From CG2-30-36-16 sp964372115 (GTDB taxonomy: Bacteria; Bacteroidota; Ignavibacteria; Ignavibacteriales; Ignavibacteriaceae): 64,000 bases of DNA. The translations under genes and the position numbers were made by a program. This document shows, one piece after another, positions 1 through 8,300 of the stretch (the stretch's first letter is position 1; each line of letters starts with the position of its first letter). The notes below the pieces were generated by a model that ran no database searches, had not been told where the DNA came from, and was given only the letters and a program-made list of their open reading frames with translations. The DNA is taken from positions 62,001 to 126,000 of the forward strand of contig CAYJPN010000003.1 in the NCBI GenBank assembly GCA_964372115.1, written 5' to 3'.

Positions 1-98
1 TTTTGATTGCAATAAATTACACAAAAAAGTTAATAATTTGAAAAATGTCTTGTGTTTCTGTAATCTCAGAAAACTCGAAATTTTACCAAATTAATTTT

Positions 99-1112
99 TC
101 ATGAAAGAATTTCGGTAATCAAAACGGTTATCAATAACTTTTCATCAGTCGATGAAGTTTTAATAGTCATATCGGCTTTAAATAATGCTTCAGCCGCGTT
201 TATTATTTTATTATCCGTAAAAAGTTTCCGGGCGTTCAAATAATCTTTATAATAGAATGGATGAGTTCCCACAATTCGCGCAGCCGCTTGATCAGGGACA
301 TTTGTCTCGCTTAGTTCTTTTACGCGCGCCAGTCCGGTAAAATACCGGGTTAACATGTGAACAATGTAAGTTGGTTCGGCGCCTTTTTCAATCATACTTA
401 AAGCAATTTTTAATGCTTCTTGTTTATTCTTTTTACCTATTGCATTTTGAAGATCAAAAATAGTGAACTCTTTTAGTTGTGTTGATAACGCGCGTATTGA
501 GTCGACGGAAATTTCAGGTTTATCCCCAAGATATGTAAATATTTTATCAAGCTGTGCTTCTAAAAGGTTTCGGTTTTCACCCGAAATATCCATTAACAAG
601 CGGGCATTATCCTGTGTTAAATTTTTTCCTTTTGCCGTTGCAAAATCCACTAACCAGTTTAGGAGTGTATTCCCTTTAAGTTCTTTTGCCTCGAACATGT
701 AATTATTTTTGGCAAGTGTTTTAAACGGCTCAGAAGCGGCGGCGGTTACAGCGCCGTTATTTACAATTGCAAGAATTGTAAAATCAGCCGGTGAAGCTGC
801 GTAGGATGCAAGCGCCTTTTTATCCTTTGCTTTTTCAAAATCTTTTATGAGTATAAACTTTTTTTCGGAACCGAAGGGGAAAGCAGAGGCAAAATCAATA
901 ACTTCCGTAATTGATTTTTCATCCCCGTGAAATGTTTCCCTGTCAAAGTCAGATTCAATCATCGGTTTTACAACATCTTCGAGCGCCTTTATAGCGTTAT
1001 CAATGCCGAATGAATCATCACCAAAGAAAAAGTATACCGGCAGTAATTTACCGGCGTTTATATTTTTAACAGCCTCCGTAATAGGCGGCACGCTTATTTT
1101 ACTTTTTGCCAT
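99..1112 (-). CDS. holA: DNA polymerase III delta subunit
   Basis: The 337-residue product has the size and layout of the clamp-loader delta subunit, which opens the sliding clamp during replication. The N-terminal stretch around residues 20-60 (LLPVYFFFGDDSFGIDNAI) is the degenerate AAA+ nucleotide-fold start typical of HolA. The helical segment AKELKGNTLLNWL and the collar-like C-terminal half (LSMIEKGAEPTYIVHMLTRYF) also fit the family. The ATG lies inside the end of the MetS-like small gene, so the two overlap by 14 bases. It is the last gene of an apparent three-gene minus-strand unit with the NSS transporter. The functional link is probably only positional. Confidence 0.88.
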   Translation of the reverse strand: MAKSKISVPPITEAVKNINAGKLLPVYFFFGDDSFGIDNAIKALEDVVKPMIESDFDRETFHGDEKSITEVIDFASAFPFGSEKKFILIKDFEKAKDKKALASYAASPADFTILAIVNNGAVTAAASEPFKTLAKNNYMFEAKELKGNTLLNWLVDFATAKGKNLTQDNARLLMDISGENRNLLEAQLDKIFTYLGDKPEISVDSIRALSTQLKEFTIFDLQNAIGKKNKQEALKIALSMIEKGAEPTYIVHMLTRYFTGLARVKELSETNVPDQAAARIVGTHPFYYKDYLNARKLFTDNKIINAAEALFKADMTIKTSSTDEKLLITVLITEILS

Positions 1113-1221
1113 TTGCTTGTTTTAGTTTTTCGTATTTAATAGCCTGTAGTAAAAAATAAGTTAATCCGCCCCAAACAATACCGAGAACGAATACCATATT
1201 TAAAATCATAAAAATGTTCAT
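1099..1221 (-). CDS. MetS-like small subunit of NSS-family transporter
   Basis: This 40-residue ORF begins with ATG one base after the TGA of the NSS transporter gene and ends inside holA. The product reads MNIFMILNMVFVLGIVWGG and continues with a second hydrophobic stretch, then a short lysine-rich tail (EKLKQANGKK), giving one membrane helix with a positive end. Length, position directly after an NSS gene and the WGG motif inside the helix match the MetS/MaAIMP small-subunit family, known from the MetP-MetS methionine/alanine importer of Corynebacterium. The role as an accessory subunit is inferred from that family. The frame and junction are seen directly. Confidence 0.75.
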   Translation of the reverse strand: MNIFMILNMVFVLGIVWGGLTYFLLQAIKYEKLKQANGKK

Positions 1222-1222
1222 A

Positions 1223-2686
1223 TCAGTTTTCCAAAGTTTTACGAACCATTAACTTATTTAAAATAATGAACGTCCCTAATATAACACCCCATTGGAATAA
1301 ACATGTACCCGCATTTTCCGCATGAAACGGATTCCACCATTCCGGATCCCAGGAGACAGATGAAATAAGCCACCAGGAAATAAGCACAACAACCTGAACC
1401 GGTATTAAATATTTGATTACAACATTGTACCATTTGCCTATTTTAATGTCGCTGCCAAACCCGTTTATAATTTCCTGCCTAAATTTATCTACACCATAAC
1501 GGATAATTGAAAAAGCAATAAATGCGCCGCTTAAAATTAAGCCAACGCCCCAAACCCAATCCTGGTTTGCAAAAAAAGAATGGTTTAGCGCCGAAGGAAT
1601 ACCAATTAAAAACCCGGTGATGGAAACAATAATAATTGCTCTTCTTCTTTTTATTCCGAAATCAATCAAGGTTCGAGTAGAAAGTTCTACCATCGACATA
1701 AGAGAAGTGACAGCCGCAAAAAATAACGCCAGAAAAAATATTGATGCAAAAAAAGTGTTTACCCAAAATGATGAAGAAATTTTTGCGAATAAGCCGGGGA
1801 GGTATATAAAAGTTAAACCCGTATTCGCCGGACCCGATTGAGAAATCTGTGTCATAGCATCAACAGAGCTTAATGAAAATACAGTTGAAAAAATTGTGAT
1901 GCCTGCTATTATAGAAACGGTATTATTTCCGAAAGCGATAAGCGCGGCGTTTAGCGCAATATCCTCTTTCTGCCGCATGTAAATTGCATAAGTTAATATC
2001 AAACCCCAACCGGCGCCGGTATCCCACGCGTTTTGAGTTAACGCATTAAGCCAAACTTTATAATCCATTATTACATTTATGTCCGGAGTAAAGAAATATT
2101 TTATTCCTTCAATTGCATTGGGCAGTGTAACCGCACGGATTAAAAGAATAATAAGAATAGCAAGAAGTGAGGGAACAAGTATTTTGGTAACTTTTTCAAT
2201 CCCTTTTGAAATTCCCCGGTATATTATTAAACCAACGAGAGCCATCGATATCAGATGAAATATTATTGGCTGTGAACCGGAAGAAAAATTTTCCCAGTAA
2301 GCAAGGTAATCTGTTTTGTTTAATAAATCGCCGGAAACGGCAGATAAAAAGTAACGTAAAGTCCACCCTGTAACTACCGAGTAATAAAACATAATGGCAG
2401 TTGAAACAAAAGCAATAAAAGCGCCCATCCATCCGAAACGTCTGCCTGCAGTTTTTGCAAGCGCACCCAATGGACCGAGCCGGGTGGACTTTCCGATTGC
2501 AAATTCGGCAATTATTAATGGCACCGACCAGATTAATAAAAATATTACCCAGGGTATTAAAAACGAACCGCCGCCGTTTTGCGCAACGATTCGCGGGAAA
2601 CGCCAAATGTTACCGGTCCCGATCGCTATTCCGATGGTTGCGATAATTAGCGCCCAGCGTGAAGAAAAAAATTCTTGTTGTTTCAT
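1223..2686 (-). CDS. Sodium:neurotransmitter symporter (NSS) family amino-acid transporter
   Basis: The 487-residue, very hydrophobic protein begins with an NSS first helix (WALIIATIGIAIGTGNIWRFP), whose unwound glycine-rich centre binds Na+ and substrate in LeuT-type transporters. The following GGGSFLIPW and AEFAIG segments are conserved in the family, and about eleven to twelve membrane helices can be read. It should import an amino acid together with sodium across the inner membrane. The adjoining MetS-like small subunit points to a MetP-type carrier, so methionine, alanine or related hydrophobic amino acids are plausible substrates. The substrate cannot be fixed from sequence alone. Confidence 0.88.
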   Translation of the reverse strand: MKQQEFFSSRWALIIATIGIAIGTGNIWRFPRIVAQNGGGSFLIPWVIFLLIWSVPLIIAEFAIGKSTRLGPLGALAKTAGRRFGWMGAFIAFVSTAIMFYYSVVTGWTLRYFLSAVSGDLLNKTDYLAYWENFSSGSQPIIFHLISMALVGLIIYRGISKGIEKVTKILVPSLLAILIILLIRAVTLPNAIEGIKYFFTPDINVIMDYKVWLNALTQNAWDTGAGWGLILTYAIYMRQKEDIALNAALIAFGNNTVSIIAGITIFSTVFSLSSVDAMTQISQSGPANTGLTFIYLPGLFAKISSSFWVNTFFASIFFLALFFAAVTSLMSMVELSTRTLIDFGIKRRRAIIIVSITGFLIGIPSALNHSFFANQDWVWGVGLILSGAFIAFSIIRYGVDKFRQEIINGFGSDIKIGKWYNVVIKYLIPVQVVVLISWWLISSVSWDPEWWNPFHAENAGTCLFQWGVILGTFIILNKLMVRKTLEN

Positions 2687-3203
2687 CCGTTATTTAGGAA
2701 TGATTTACTGATGAAAAAAGTGAAGCGAATTTAGAGATTAGTTTTGAAATATAAAAGAAACATTGCCGGGAATTTGGAATCCTACAAACAGTCTAATCCT
2801 ACAGAACTGAACAATATCTTTTCAATACACCAACAATATCATTTTGTTTTTAGTCCTATAGGAGCTTGCTGTTTGTAGCATGAATAACAAACAAAATTTT
2901 TTAGCTCCGTAGTAGCGGTCAGTTTTTATGCGCCTTCTACAATTTTTATTTCTTTTTATTCTTCCCATTCCTAATTGTATTATTTCCCACAATTGAAAAA
3001 AATAATTGCTAAATGTTTAGCAAAATGATTAAAATTATCCGTTTAAGTTCTAAAACAAACGAAATTTGTTGTTACAACATCTTTGTCCACTGGCACAGTT
3101 TTAGTGTTAGTGGCGGCATCTGTTTTTTTTTTTTAATTAACCACCGACTTTTAAGCCGGATTATTATTCTCTTTAAGTGTAATAAAAAAGAGAGAGAGAA
3201 AAA
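2687..3203. other. 517-bp divergent intergenic region
   Basis: This spacer separates the minus-strand NSS unit from the plus-strand rnf operon and must hold both sets of promoters. No convincing gene is seen. The central part (about 2782-2931) is a decayed repeat, listed separately. The segment before rnfC is T- and A-rich and ends in a purine run (AAGAGAGAGAGAAAAA) that serves as a loose ribosome binding site for the GTG start at 3204. I could not place a convincing -33/-7 promoter pair for either side. Confidence 0.6.
2782..2931. repeat. Decayed interspersed repeat with inverted CTACAAACAG/CTGTTTGTAG arms
   Basis: CTACAAACAG at 2782-2791 is repeated as its exact reverse complement at 2869-2878. 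The second arm sits in the unit CCTATAGGAGCTTGCTGTTTG, and a related unit (AGCTCCGTAGTAGCGGTCAG) lies at about 2904-2923. Units of the form GCTCCGTAGGAGCG followed by TGTTTGTAG are, to my recollection, common intergenic repeats in Bacteroidota and Chlorobi genomes. This copy looks degenerate. It sits upstream of the rnf operon but nothing shows that it is regulatory. Confidence 0.5.
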
Positions 3204-4535
3204 GTGGCGTCAAAAACATTTCGCGGCGGGGTACATCCCCGGGAATTTAAAGAATTAACCGAGCACATTGCTTTCGAGGTAATGCCCGCGTCTCTGGAAA
3301 TTTACATTCCCTTAAATCAGCATCTCGGAAAAGAAGCAATTGCGCTGGTAAAAAAAGGTGCAGTTGTTTCAATTGGTTCGGTTATTGCCGAAGCTGACGG
3401 ATTTATTTCAGTACCAATCCACAGCCCGGTTTGCGGTACAGTTACCAGCATAGGCAAACAGACAACTCCTTCCGGTTTTCCGAAAGATACAATTGTTATA
3501 AAAGCCGATGGTCAGGCAAAAGCTAATTATTTGCCACCGCTTAATCCTATATCTATAACATCCGAAGAAATAAAAGAAAGAGTAAAAGCTGCGGGTATTG
3601 TCGGGCAAGGCGGCGCAGCATTTCCAACATATGTAAAACTAACGCCTCCCAAAGATAAAAAAATAGAATTTGTTATTCTTAACGGGTGCGAATGCGAACC
3701 TTACTTAACGCGCGACTACCGCTTCATGGTTGAGAGACCGGATGCAGTAATTGAAGGATTAAAATTTTTATTAAAAGCAATAGGCGTTGAAAAAGGATAT
3801 ATCGGCATCGAAGATAATAAACCCGAAGCAATAAAAATTATGACAAAAGCGGTTTCGAAGGAAAACAATATCGAAGTATTTTCACTAAAAACAAAATATC
3901 CGCAGGGCGCTGAGAAAATGCTTATTAAAGCTATAACCGGGCGCGAAGTTCCGCCAGGAAAACTTCCGCTTGAAGTGGGCGCGGTAATTCAAAACATAGG
4001 TACAGCAGTTGCTGTTTACGATGCAATTGTTAAAGGGGAACCTTCTGTAATGGCGGCATTGACTGTAACGGGTCTCGGTATTAAAAATCCAAAAAACCTA
4101 TTAGTGCCTGTTGGTACTCCTTTAAAAGATGTTTTAGATTATTGCGGTGGAGTTACGGATGACGCGGCTAAAATAATTGTCGGCGGTCCGATGATGGGCG
4201 TAGCTCAGTTTGATTTGATGGCTCCGGTTCTTAAAGCTACATCGGGCATTTTAGTTCTTACCGAAAACGAAGTTTCAAAAAGTGAAGACACTGCTTGCTT
4301 AAAATGCGGGCAGTGTATCGGTGCTTGTCCATTAAATTTAATGCCGACCAAACTTGTTCGTTACACGCAACTCGGACGTTTTGAAGACGCTGAGAAGCTT
4401 GGCATTACAGTCTGTATGGAATGCGGAACCTGTGCTTACACATGTCCCGCAAACATTCCATTAGTTCAATGGTTACGTTTGGGTAAGCAGCGTGTAATGC
4501 AAATTCAAAGACAGAGAGCTGTTTCTCAAAATTAA
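3204..4535 (+). CDS. rnfC: Rnf complex subunit RnfC
   Basis: The 443-residue protein is the NADH/ferredoxin-side electron-entry subunit of the Rnf membrane complex, which couples ferredoxin and NAD+ redox chemistry to Na+ or H+ pumping. It has the RnfC barrel N-terminus (TFRGGVHPREFKELT), the Complex I 51-kDa-like FMN/NADH region with GQGGAAFPTYVKL near residue 135, and two C-terminal [4Fe-4S] motifs: C365-x2-C368-x2-C371-x3-C375 and C404-x2-C407-x2-C410-x3-C414. The start is GTG, preceded by a purine-rich run. It opens an operon in the order C-D-G-E-A, and rnfD follows after 29 bases. Length is typical of the short RnfC form that lacks a long C-terminal extension. Confidence 0.95.
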   Translation: MASKTFRGGVHPREFKELTEHIAFEVMPASLEIYIPLNQHLGKEAIALVKKGAVVSIGSVIAEADGFISVPIHSPVCGTVTSIGKQTTPSGFPKDTIVIKADGQAKANYLPPLNPISITSEEIKERVKAAGIVGQGGAAFPTYVKLTPPKDKKIEFVILNGCECEPYLTRDYRFMVERPDAVIEGLKFLLKAIGVEKGYIGIEDNKPEAIKIMTKAVSKENNIEVFSLKTKYPQGAEKMLIKAITGREVPPGKLPLEVGAVIQNIGTAVAVYDAIVKGEPSVMAALTVTGLGIKNPKNLLVPVGTPLKDVLDYCGGVTDDAAKIIVGGPMMGVAQFDLMAPVLKATSGILVLTENEVSKSEDTACLKCGQCIGACPLNLMPTKLVRYTQLGRFEDAEKLGITVCMECGTCAYTCPANIPLVQWLRLGKQRVMQIQRQRAVSQN

Positions 4536-4564
4536 ATAGGATTCAAAAAAGATATAAAACAAAT

Positions 4565-5548
4565 ATGGCAACTACTCTTACTGAAGCCGGAAAAATAAAT
4601 AAACTCGATCTCACCACTTCGCCTCATCTACACAACTCGTGGTCGACAAAAAAGGTAATGTGGATGGTATTAGCAGCGCTTGCGCCAAGTGTTATTGCGG
4701 CAATTTTGTTTTTCGGAATTTATCAACTTCTTATCATCACTACTGCTGTGTTTTTTGCTGTTGGTACTGAGTATACAATACAAACTGTAAGAAAACAGAA
4801 ATTGGCGGTAGTAGACGGCAGCGCCGCACTAACCGGTTTGCTGCTTGCACTTACTCTACCTCCAAATTTTTCTTTATCGTCAACGGCTATTGGCGCAGTT
4901 GTGGCAATAGGTTTAGGAAAACAAATATTTGGCGGTTTGGGTTACAATGTTTTTAACCCCGCGCTTGTGGGAAGAGCTTTTCTTCAAGCCTCTTTTCCGG
5001 TAGCAATTACCTCATGGAGTCCAAATAACTTTGCGGTTGATTCCGTAACATCGGCAACACCTCTTGCGGCATTTAAATTTGATAAAATAACTGCCGGGTT
5101 AAGCCAGATGTTTTTCGGGAGTACCGGCGGTTCACTCGGCGAAACAAGCGCAGTAGCAATACTTTTTGGCGGCATATTTTTAATTGCCGTCGGTATTGTT
5201 AACTGGCGTATTCCGGTTTCGATGATAGTGGGGATGCTCGTATTCGGATCCGTGTTTTATTTAATCGACCCGGTAAAATATCCTACTCCATTGTTTCAAT
5301 TATTATCTGGTGGTTTCTTGTTCGGAACGTTTTTTATGGCGACGGATTGGGTAACATCCCCCGTAACAAATAAAGGAATGTGGATATTCGGTATCGGTAT
5401 TTCATTTGTACTTATTGTTATTCGCTTATTCGGCGGGCTTCCGGAAGGCGTAATGTATTCTATATTATTTATGAATGCCTTTGTGCCTATAATAAACCGT
5501 TTTACCATTCCGAAAATTTTCGGTACGGTGAAAGGAGCCGTGGCATGA
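4565..5548 (+). CDS. rnfD: Rnf complex subunit RnfD
   Basis: The 327-residue integral membrane subunit carries a covalently bound flavin in the Rnf and Na+-NQR families (RnfD/NqrB). The flavin motif is visible as T-S-A-T-P-L at residues 162-167, with Thr165 as the expected FMN-linked residue. Many hydrophobic helices are seen, along with the family segment DGSAALTGLLLALTLPP and GYNVFNPALVGRAF. The last codons overlap the ATG of rnfG (ATGA), which indicates translational coupling. It forms the membrane ion path together with RnfA and RnfE. The flavin is presumably attached by the ApbE encoded downstream in the same operon. Confidence 0.95.
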   Translation: MATTLTEAGKINKLDLTTSPHLHNSWSTKKVMWMVLAALAPSVIAAILFFGIYQLLIITTAVFFAVGTEYTIQTVRKQKLAVVDGSAALTGLLLALTLPPNFSLSSTAIGAVVAIGLGKQIFGGLGYNVFNPALVGRAFLQASFPVAITSWSPNNFAVDSVTSATPLAAFKFDKITAGLSQMFFGSTGGSLGETSAVAILFGGIFLIAVGIVNWRIPVSMIVGMLVFGSVFYLIDPVKYPTPLFQLLSGGFLFGTFFMATDWVTSPVTNKGMWIFGIGISFVLIVIRLFGGLPEGVMYSILFMNAFVPIINRFTIPKIFGTVKGAVA

Positions 5549-6108
5549 ATCAAGTAGTAAAAATGATTGTGACACTTAGTGGTATCGGTATTATTTCGGG
5601 TGGATTATTATCGCGCGTTGATAACTGGTCGGCTCCGTTAATTGCAGCTAACCAAAAAGCACAAACGGAAGAAGCTATATTTAAAGTACAGCCCAGCGCA
5701 AAAACATACGAAGCTGTTAGTGCGGTGGGTGTGGAAATTTATAAAGTTTCCGATTCGGCAAAAAATTCTGTCGGATATTCAGTTGCTTATTCTGGCAACG
5801 GATTTCAGGGAAAAATAAGAATGATGATAGGTTTATCTCCCGATCTTGAAAAGATAACCGCGCTCGAGATTCTTGAGCAGGTTGAAACCCCGGGTCTCGG
5901 CACAAGAGTAACCGAAGATCCGTTTAGAAATCAGTTTAAAGGTTTGGAAACATCACCTCAAATTAACTGGGTTAAAGGTGTTGCTCCATCAAAACCAAAT
6001 GAGATACAGGCAATAACGGGAGCTACAATCTCTTCAAAAGCGGTTGTGGCAATAATGAACGAAGGAATTTCGAAAATGCGCGAATTGAAAAAGGAGGGTA
6101 AAATATAA
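5545..6108 (+). CDS. rnfG: Rnf complex subunit RnfG (flavin-binding)
   Basis: I chose the ATG at 5545, which overlaps the rnfD stop. A longer reading exists upstream, but it would run through rnfD. The 187-residue product has one N-terminal membrane anchor and an exported FMN-binding domain. The flavin site is T158-G-A-T161-I-S, with Thr161 as the expected phosphoester-linked residue, and the ETPGLGTRV motif near residues 114-122 is diagnostic. Upstream of the GAT motif, the position where an Asp is often found is Gln in this protein (NEIQAITGAT). rnfE begins at the last base of the stop codon. Confidence 0.94.
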   Translation: MNQVVKMIVTLSGIGIISGGLLSRVDNWSAPLIAANQKAQTEEAIFKVQPSAKTYEAVSAVGVEIYKVSDSAKNSVGYSVAYSGNGFQGKIRMMIGLSPDLEKITALEILEQVETPGLGTRVTEDPFRNQFKGLETSPQINWVKGVAPSKPNEIQAITGATISSKAVVAIMNEGISKMRELKKEGKI

Positions 6109-6794
6109 TGGCAAAACAAGTTCCACTTTCGAAAGAATATATAAAAGGTTTGTGGGAGCAAAACCCTGTATTTAAACAAATACTCGGCACATGCCCAACA
6201 CTTGCTGTAACCGTCTCGGCAATAAACGGTATTGCAATGGCGCTGGCAACAACATTTGTGTTAATTATGGCAAGTGTGCTTATTTCAATAATAAGAAAAT
6301 TAATACCGACACAGGTTCGCATCGCAGCTTACATTGTAATTATAGCTACATTTGTTACAGTAGTAGATCTTGTAATGAAAGCGAAGTTCCCGGAACTGAG
6401 CAAAGCTTTAGGACCATTTATTCCGCTTATAGTTGTTAATTGTATAATTCTCGGAAGGCAGGAAGCCTTTGCATCAAAAAATACAGTGTTCCGCTCTTTC
6501 CTTGATGCACTCGGAATGGGGTCGGGATTTTTTATCGCATTAATTACACTCGGCGGTATAAGAGAAATAATTGGTTCAAGAACATTTCTTGGCTTTCAGG
6601 TTTTACCAACCGCGTTTGAACCCTGGCTTATTATGATTCTTCCCGCGGGCGCTTTTTTAACTCTCGGTTTGCTTCTTGGCTTTTCAAATGTGTTTGCCGA
6701 CCGTAAAAAAAGGCTTCAAAAAGAATCTTTAATTGAACAGTACAAACGTTCGAGCAAAAACCAGACAGTTGTAGCAGCGCAGGAGGGATTATAA
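6108..6794 (+). CDS. rnfE: Rnf complex subunit RnfE
   Basis: The 228-residue membrane protein is the RnfE/NqrD subunit, an inverted-topology partner of RnfA that builds the central ion channel with its bound iron-sulphur centre. It starts LSKEYIKGLWEQNPVFKQI, followed by LGTCPTLAVT, whose cysteine lies in the conserved first half-helix. The second half-site is VVNCIILGRQEAFA. These paired cysteine-bearing segments match the [2Fe-2S]-ligand region known for NqrD/E and RnfA/E. The start ATG overlaps the rnfG stop (TAATG). The C-terminus is a short polar tail. Confidence 0.94.
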   Translation: MAKQVPLSKEYIKGLWEQNPVFKQILGTCPTLAVTVSAINGIAMALATTFVLIMASVLISIIRKLIPTQVRIAAYIVIIATFVTVVDLVMKAKFPELSKALGPFIPLIVVNCIILGRQEAFASKNTVFRSFLDALGMGSGFFIALITLGGIREIIGSRTFLGFQVLPTAFEPWLIMILPAGAFLTLGLLLGFSNVFADRKKRLQKESLIEQYKRSSKNQTVVAAQEGL

Positions 6795-6795
6795 A

Positions 6796-7368
6796 ATGGA
6801 ATTATTTATTATTTTTATTTCTGCCGCAATCGTAAATAACTTTGTACTTGCATATTTCCTCGGTATCTGTCCGTTTATAGGTGTTTCAAACAAAACATCA
6901 TCCGCTGTATCGATGGGAATGGCTACAACATTTGTCATGGTTATTACGGCAATTGTTAGCTGGCTTCTTTATAATCTTATTTTAGTCCCATATCATCTTG
7001 AGTTTTTGCAAATACCATCATTTATACTTGTAATTGCCGCACTTGTGCAATTCGTTGAAATGGTTATAAAAAAAGTGAGCCAGCCGCTATACCGCGCACT
7101 TGGAATATTTCTTCCGCTTATTACAACAAACTGCGCAATTCTTGGTTTAGCATTATTTATTTCGATGCGCGAGTATACTTTTATACAGAGTATTGTCTTC
7201 GGTGTAGGTGCGGGCGCCGGTTTTACACTTGCACTTACAATTATGGCAGGCATTAGAGAAGAATTAGAATTAGCTGACGTGCCGGCATCATTCAGAGGCG
7301 CACCAATTACGCTTATTGTTGCAGGTATTCTTGCACTGGCTTTTATGGGCTTTGCAGGTATGATTTAG
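6796..7368 (+). CDS. rnfA: Rnf complex subunit RnfA
   Basis: The 190-residue, six-helix membrane protein is RnfA/NqrE, paralogous to RnfE and facing it in the membrane. The conserved half-sites are visible: NNFVLAYFLGICPFIGVS near the N-terminus and TTNCAILGLALF in the middle, each with the cysteine expected to ligate the intramembrane iron-sulphur centre. The C-terminal REELELADVPASFRG loop is also characteristic. It starts one base after the rnfE stop. Unlike the Clostridium-type order C-D-G-E-A-B, rnfB does not follow directly: two genes stand between. Confidence 0.95.
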   Translation: MELFIIFISAAIVNNFVLAYFLGICPFIGVSNKTSSAVSMGMATTFVMVITAIVSWLLYNLILVPYHLEFLQIPSFILVIAALVQFVEMVIKKVSQPLYRALGIFLPLITTNCAILGLALFISMREYTFIQSIVFGVGAGAGFTLALTIMAGIREELELADVPASFRGAPITLIVAGILALAFMGFAGMI

Positions 7369-7451
7369 AGTTCATCTTATACGGCAACCGTAAATTGTCA
7401 GCCGCATTTTGAGAGAATAAAAAGATTAAAAATTTTAGGAGAATAAATAAA

Positions 7452-8195
7452 ATGATTTCACGCCGTTCGTTTTTAAAATCGATGGGAGTTGCCGCTGCGG
7501 CTCTCGGTACCGGTTTCGGCACTGGAAAAATATTAAGCGGTAAGAACACAAAATCTTTTTCTGTGCACGGCTTTTTACCTGCCGATGAAAAAATTATTTC
7601 GGAAGCGGTATATGCATTCGTAAAAAAAACAGGTTCTGTTTCTAATCCTGTTATTATAGCTGAAAATAAAATAAAAGAAATTGTACAAAAAGCATACTCT
7701 TCGGTAGATGTTAATAACTCATTTTATGGCAGCGGTAATGTTACATTTCGTTTAATTAAGATGAACCGCCCTGTACAGGGAGATATTCTTTTAAGCGATA
7801 GCAATATTTCCGTTTATAACCCCGGCGAAGATTTTAACGGCACATTTATTTACCTGCGCAGCAAATTGCAAAATACAAATGCAGAGTACTTTTTTACCGC
7901 CGAATATACTGAACGCGATTTAATCAGTTCGTTACTGCACGGTAATAATAAAGTTGCCGTTATTGAAAATGAAAATGGTTTAGTCGATAAAGTTAGTCTT
8001 ACAGAAAATTATAAAAATATAAATGTAAATGGTCCGCAAGGCAAAACAAGTTTGAAATTTGAAAACGGATTAGTTAATGTGCATACCGCTGCATGCCGTC
8101 ACGAGCTTTGTAAACAGAACGGTTTTGCTTCGCATGTCGGTGATGTTATAGCTTGTGCTCCGAATAAAGTTTTGATAAAAATAGAAACGACGTAG
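7452..8195 (+). CDS. Tat-exported NusG domain II protein of the rnf operon
   Basis: The 247-residue protein opens with a textbook twin-arginine signal (S3-R-R-S-F-L-K9 followed by an alanine-rich hydrophobic stretch), so it is probably exported folded. The C-terminal ~65 residues resemble NusG domain II proteins that often accompany Rnf and ApbE genes: VHTAACRHELCKQNG followed by GDVIACAPNKVLI, with three cysteines. The middle region (about residues 40-180) is not recognised. Its place between rnfA and apbE suggests a periplasmic role in assembling or protecting the flavin- or metal-bearing Rnf subunits. That role is inference. It has a good ribosome binding site (TTAGGAG). Confidence 0.72.
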   Translation: MISRRSFLKSMGVAAAALGTGFGTGKILSGKNTKSFSVHGFLPADEKIISEAVYAFVKKTGSVSNPVIIAENKIKEIVQKAYSSVDVNNSFYGSGNVTFRLIKMNRPVQGDILLSDSNISVYNPGEDFNGTFIYLRSKLQNTNAEYFFTAEYTERDLISSLLHGNNKVAVIENENGLVDKVSLTENYKNINVNGPQGKTSLKFENGLVNVHTAACRHELCKQNGFASHVGDVIACAPNKVLIKIETT

Positions 8196-8300
8196 TTTTA
8201 ATAATTAAAATATGGCTTACAATAGCCGTTTGAGAATGATTAAATGTTCAGTGTACAATCCGTTAGCTATTGGAACAATGTACAATGATAGATTGATTTG

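Noticed and set aside
1..98. Possible gene fragment at the left window edge
   Set aside because: The 98 bases are AT-rich with stops in the frames examined. They look like the region after holA.
2196..2606. 136-codon ORF overlapping the NSS transporter on the same strand
   Set aside because: It lies in a shifted frame of a clearly conserved transporter and its composition is that of a shadow frame.
3013..3258. 81-codon ORF before rnfC
   Set aside because: It runs through the AT-rich spacer and 50 bases into rnfC in another frame, with no ribosome binding site or family pattern.
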